The position numbers and the translations under genes are program-made. A DNA stretch of 64,000 nt from Streptosporangium subroseum. Lineage in GTDB: Bacteria; Actinomycetota; Actinomycetes; Streptosporangiales; Streptosporangiaceae. The notes beneath the pieces were generated by a model. It saw only the letters and a program-made list of their open reading frames with translations. It searched no databases and was not told the DNA's origin. Below are positions 61,258 through 64,000 of the stretch, piece after piece; position 1 is the stretch's first letter, and the number at the start of each line of letters is the position of its first letter. The DNA lies in the NCBI RefSeq assembly GCF_900188345.1, contig NZ_FZOD01000003.1, forward strand, positions 248,001-312,000, read 5' to 3'.

Positions 61258-62258
61258 CGATGCCAGTTCGCCAGCGCCTGCGTATCGGCGGCTACATCCT
61301 CCGCCAGAAACTCCGCGGACGTGCGAAGTTCCCGCTCCTGCTGGAGCTGGAGCCGCTGTTCGCCTGCAACCTGAAATGCGCGGGCTGCGGAAAGATCCAG
61401 CATCCCGCCGACGTGCTGAAGCGGCGCATGCCGGTCGAGCAGGCCCTGGCCGCCGTCGAGGAGTGCGGCGCTCCCATGGTGTCGATCGCGGGTGGGGAAC
61501 CGCTCATGCATCCGCAGATAGACGAGATGGTCCGGGAGCTGGTCGCCCGGAAGGTGTACGTGTTCCTGTGCACCAACGCGCTGCTGATCCCCAAGAAGAT
61601 CGACCTGTTCGAGCCCTCGCCGTACTTCGCGTGGACCATCCACCTGGACGGCATGCGTGAGCGCCACGACGAGTCCGTGTGCAAGGACGGCGTGTTCGAC
61701 GAGGCCGTCGCCGCGGTCAGGGAGTGCCAGCGCCGCGGCTTCCGGGTCACCACGAACACGACGTTCTTCAACACCGACAGCCCGCAGACCGTCATCGACG
61801 TTCTCGACTATCTCAACGACGACCTTCGTGTCGACGAGATGATGATCTCTCCCGGATACGCGTACGAGAAGGCGCCCGACCAGGAGCACTTCCTCGGCGT
61901 GCAGGAGACCCGGGAGCTGTTCCGCAAGGCGTTCTCCGGTGGGAACCGGAAGCGGTGGAGGTTCAACCACTCACCGCTCTTCCTGGACTTCCTGGAGGGC
62001 AGGACCGACTTCCGGTGTACGGCGTGGGCCATCCCGTCGTACTCGCTGTTCGGCTGGCAGCGGCCCTGCTACCTCATGTCCGACGGCTACGCGGCGACCT
62101 ATCGGGAGCTGATCGAGGACACCGACTGGGACTCCTACGGCCGGGGACACGATCCCCGGTGCGCCAACTGCATGGCCCACTGCGGGTACGAGCCGACCGC
62201 CGTGTTCGCCACGCTCACCTCTCTCAAGGAGTCGCTCAGGGCCATACGCAACGCCTGA
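61254..62258 (+). CDS. hpnH: Adenosyl-hopene transferase HpnH (radical SAM)
   Basis: 334 residues. The radical-SAM cluster motif C38NLKC42AGC45 is present, with VSIAGGEPLMHPQID, LCTNALLIPKK, TIHLDGMRERHD and a C-terminal CANCMAHCGYEPTAVF. Adds the adenosyl radical to diploptene to form adenosylhopane. AAGGAGGTG precedes the ATG, which overlaps the hpnG stop (ATGA). Last gene of the operon; later genes for bacteriohopanetetrol or aminotriol tailoring are not seen in the window. Confidence 0.95.
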   Translation: MTMPVRQRLRIGGYILRQKLRGRAKFPLLLELEPLFACNLKCAGCGKIQHPADVLKRRMPVEQALAAVEECGAPMVSIAGGEPLMHPQIDEMVRELVARKVYVFLCTNALLIPKKIDLFEPSPYFAWTIHLDGMRERHDESVCKDGVFDEAVAAVRECQRRGFRVTTNTTFFNTDSPQTVIDVLDYLNDDLRVDEMMISPGYAYEKAPDQEHFLGVQETRELFRKAFSGGNRKRWRFNHSPLFLDFLEGRTDFRCTAWAIPSYSLFGWQRPCYLMSDGYAATYRELIEDTDWDSYGRGHDPRCANCMAHCGYEPTAVFATLTSLKESLRAIRNA

Positions 62259-62360
62259 GAGGCCGTATCCCCCGCGAGGGCAGGGCACCCGTCCCGCCTG
62301 CCGGATGTCCCGGCACGCAGGAGACCGGGTCCCGTGCCCAGGAGTCGCTCCGGACCGTAC

Positions 62361-62418
62361 GCGCGATGGCCGAGGGCTCACTGCCTGACGCGCGATGGAC
62401 GAGGGCTCACTGTCTGCC
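62361..62418 (-). repeat. 29-bp tandem duplication crossing the SDR stop codon
   Basis: CGCGCGATGGCCGAGGGCT at 62361 recurs at 62390 with GATGGACG. The second copy contains the stop codon and last codons (RQ) of the minus-strand SDR gene. Confidence 0.85.
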
Positions 62419-63141
62419 GAACACCCCGGCGAGAGCGCGGAAGGGGCCGGGCACCGCGCCCTTCAGCCGTGCCGGCAGCCGCAGCCAGCCCGGGGCGTAC
62501 GTCTCGGGGCGGCCGTGTTCGACGGCGGCCACGACGGCCCGGGCGACCCGCTCGGCGGGGATCGGCACGGGCCATCGGCGGGTGTACGGGGCACCGCGCC
62601 GTTCGAAGAACGGGGTGTCCACCACGCCGGGCAGCACGACGGACACGCCGATCCCGCGCAGTTCGTACCGCAGGCTCTCGGCGAAGACGAGGAGGCCCGC
62701 CTTGGTCGCGGCGTACACCGCCTCGTCCCGCACACCGACCGCTCCGGCGATCGAGGCCACGAAGACGAGGTGCCCCCGGCCGCGCTCGATCATGGCGGGC
62801 AGCAGCGACCGGGTCAGGCGGATGGGGGCCGTCAGGTTGCACGCGACCATGTGCTCGACGGTCTCGTCCGGCATCGTCGCGAATGGCCCGGCCCATCCGG
62901 TCCCCGCGTTGCAGACCAGGACGTCAACCGTTCCGGCGCGCTCGGCCAGACCGGCGACGTCCGTCGTGAGGTCACAGGTGAGCGCCTGTCCTCCGGTCTC
63001 CGAGGCGACGGCTTCGAGCCTCTCACGATCACGACCGGACAGCACGACGCGGGCTCCCACCTCGGTCATCGCCCGCGCGGTCGCGGCCCCTATGCCTGAC
63101 GACGCGCCCGTGATCAGCACGCGAGCCCCCGCAAGTCTCAT
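62407..63141 (-). CDS. Short-chain dehydrogenase/reductase
   Basis: 244 residues: VLITGASSGIGAATA, VLVCNAGTGWAG, Ser in VFVASIAGA, catalytic YAATKAG, and a C-terminal APGWLRLPARLKGAVP tail of the type seen in SDRs acting on lipids or long-chain aldehydes. Start at the ATG (MRLAGARV). Convergent with the hopanoid operon; a lipid-related role is only suggested by position. Confidence 0.88.
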   Translation of the reverse strand: MRLAGARVLITGASSGIGAATARAMTEVGARVVLSGRDRERLEAVASETGGQALTCDLTTDVAGLAERAGTVDVLVCNAGTGWAGPFATMPDETVEHMVACNLTAPIRLTRSLLPAMIERGRGHLVFVASIAGAVGVRDEAVYAATKAGLLVFAESLRYELRGIGVSVVLPGVVDTPFFERRGAPYTRRWPVPIPAERVARAVVAAVEHGRPETYAPGWLRLPARLKGAVPGPFRALAGVFGRQ

Positions 63142-63402
63142 GGTCACATCGCCCTCGTCGGTTCGGGAGGGGGGAACTCCAACGTCGTCTCCGATGTGGT
63201 TCCCTCCGATGCCCCGCCGTACGCCCTCACCCCGTCCCGCGTCCATGAAAGGTCCAGGGATAAGTGCCCAGCTCATTGACCGTCTGCCAAGCGGACGGCT
63301 CTGGCACGGAGGTGGCGCCGCTGTGGCACGAGCGGGGTGGCCGCTCCCGCGTTTCCCACTCTCCCGCAGACCGTGCGGAAGGAGCCCGCAGGGACGACCG
63401 GG

Positions 63403-64000
63403 CTATGGCAGACGGTTCCGGAGAATTCCGTCGCCAAGACCCTCACGACCCAGCCCGACCAGGGCGGACCCTTCGTTCACAAGTCGGCCGATCATTTCTT
63501 CGATGGCCTCCAGTTTCTGGAAAGCGTCACCGAGGCGCCTCTGCTCGTGCAGGGGCAGTCGGGGGATCTCCACGCGCCGGATGTCCGACCGTGAGGTTCC
63601 CGTCTGACCACGCCTGGAGGTCTGGGCCCCGGCGATCCTGAGGAATCCGGCCAGACAGGACGGGTCGATCCGCTCGGGATCCACCCGGAAGAGCTGCAAC
63701 CCTGATCCGAGAACCGCGCCCCCCTCCTTCACCATCCGCGCGATGAACGAGCGGCCTCCGGCGGAGACGACGACATCCCCGGGCTCGAGAACGAGCGTGT
63801 CCGTGGTGACGGAGGTACGTCCGCTCGGGGACCGGCCGGCGATCACGTCCTCCACGGTCAGCACCGGCATCCTTCCCGATCCCATCTCCTGTCTGGACGC
63901 CTGGTGGATGGCGATGGCACCGGCTCTGGCCTGCTCCGCGATCGTGGTCTTGGGCAGTTCCTCCCCGGCCGTCGTGAACGCTCGCAGTTCCTCAAGGGCT
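63403..64000 (-). CDS. N-6 DNA methylase / restriction S-subunit-like protein, C-terminal part, gene continues beyond window
   Basis: 198 residues to the window edge, frame open. MPVLTVEDVIAGRSPSG, LEPGDVVVSAGG, DPSCLAGFLRIAGAQ, GTSRSDIRRVEIPRLPLHEQRRLGDAF form a type I target-recognition (HsdS-like) domain: the wording of P.LPL.EQ..I...F is its hallmark. In actinomycetes this domain is often the C-terminus of a fused N-6 adenine methylase; the preceding part (ELRAFTTAGEELPKTTIAEQARA) is helical. The neighbouring 63142-63402 has no gene. Confidence 0.7.
   Translation of the reverse strand, partial: ALEELRAFTTAGEELPKTTIAEQARAGAIAIHQASRQEMGSGRMPVLTVEDVIAGRSPSGRTSVTTDTLVLEPGDVVVSAGGRSFIARMVKEGGAVLGSGLQLFRVDPERIDPSCLAGFLRIAGAQTSRRGQTGTSRSDIRRVEIPRLPLHEQRRLGDAFQKLEAIEEMIGRLVNEGSALVGLGREGLGDGILRNRLP

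Noticed and set aside
1..64000. tRNA, rRNA or prophage attachment sites
   Set aside because: No convincing TpsiC-loop/acceptor combinations, rRNA segments, integrases or direct att repeats were seen.

Overview
The window is high-GC actinomycete DNA: GTG/TTG starts and ATGA/GTGA stop-start overlaps are common, and the families are actinobacterial (SecA2, an AfsR/SARP regulator, MmyB-type XRE and DUF397 proteins, a SapA-like domain, an hpn hopanoid operon). A Streptosporangiales-type organism is my best inference; no rRNA or other phylogenetic marker is present to prove it.

Layout. 0-11 kb: a 5'-cut polysaccharide lyase (PL8), a DMT exporter behind a folded leader, a class II aldolase-family protein, the accessory translocase SecA2 with a wrecked toxin-antitoxin remnant at its 3' end, an MmyB-type XRE regulator, an O-methyltransferase coupled to an oxidoreductase stub, an HD protein and a divergent GlxA-type regulator. 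11-25.5 kb: membrane proteins including a PepSY protein, an ABC exporter (ATPase plus a two-module FtsX permease), a response regulator convergent with a double histidine kinase whose first kinase module is degenerate, a large SARP/NB-ARC/TPR regulator, and two related small secreted proteins sharing a DSHWM motif. 26-36.5 kb: ADP-ribosylglycohydrolase, a 1239-residue subtilase, a secreted lipase, TetR, MFS and F420-type LLM genes. 36.6-43.6 kb: an accessory patch with two SDRs, a DUF433/DUF5615 toxin-antitoxin pair, remnants of DUF5753/DUF397 modules, an IS630 scar, and two quinone-oxidoreductase-type genes, one behind a SoxR/MerR-type operator. 44-51 kb: two secreted cell-wall hydrolases with the same SapA-like C-terminal domain, a Tat-secreted BTRD1-repeat protein, an OhrR-like MarR regulator and small genes. 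51.5-62.3 kb: a glycosyltransferase and divergent polysaccharide deacetylase, then a tightly coupled hopanoid operon (hpnC, hpnD, hpnE, prenyl synthase, shc, hpnG, hpnH). The right edge has an SDR and the 3' end of an N-6 DNA methylase / S-subunit-like gene.

The hopanoid operon is a full route from prenyl diphosphates to adenosylhopane: prenyl synthase makes the precursor, HpnC/D/E make squalene, SHC cyclises it, HpnH adds adenosine and HpnG removes adenine.

The most unusual property is how many short tandem repeats there are, about seventeen arrays. Inside genes the period is always a multiple of three (24, 33, 36, 42, 45, 60, 153 bp); outside or across stop codons it is not (25, 29, 41, 47, 53 bp). 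In hpnC and hpnD the repeats are visibly copies of the enzyme's own conserved segment, giving elongated but otherwise intact hopanoid enzymes. Four minus-strand genes carry arrays that duplicate the end of the gene across the stop codon. I regard this repeat-expansion behaviour as the best candidate for something undescribed here.
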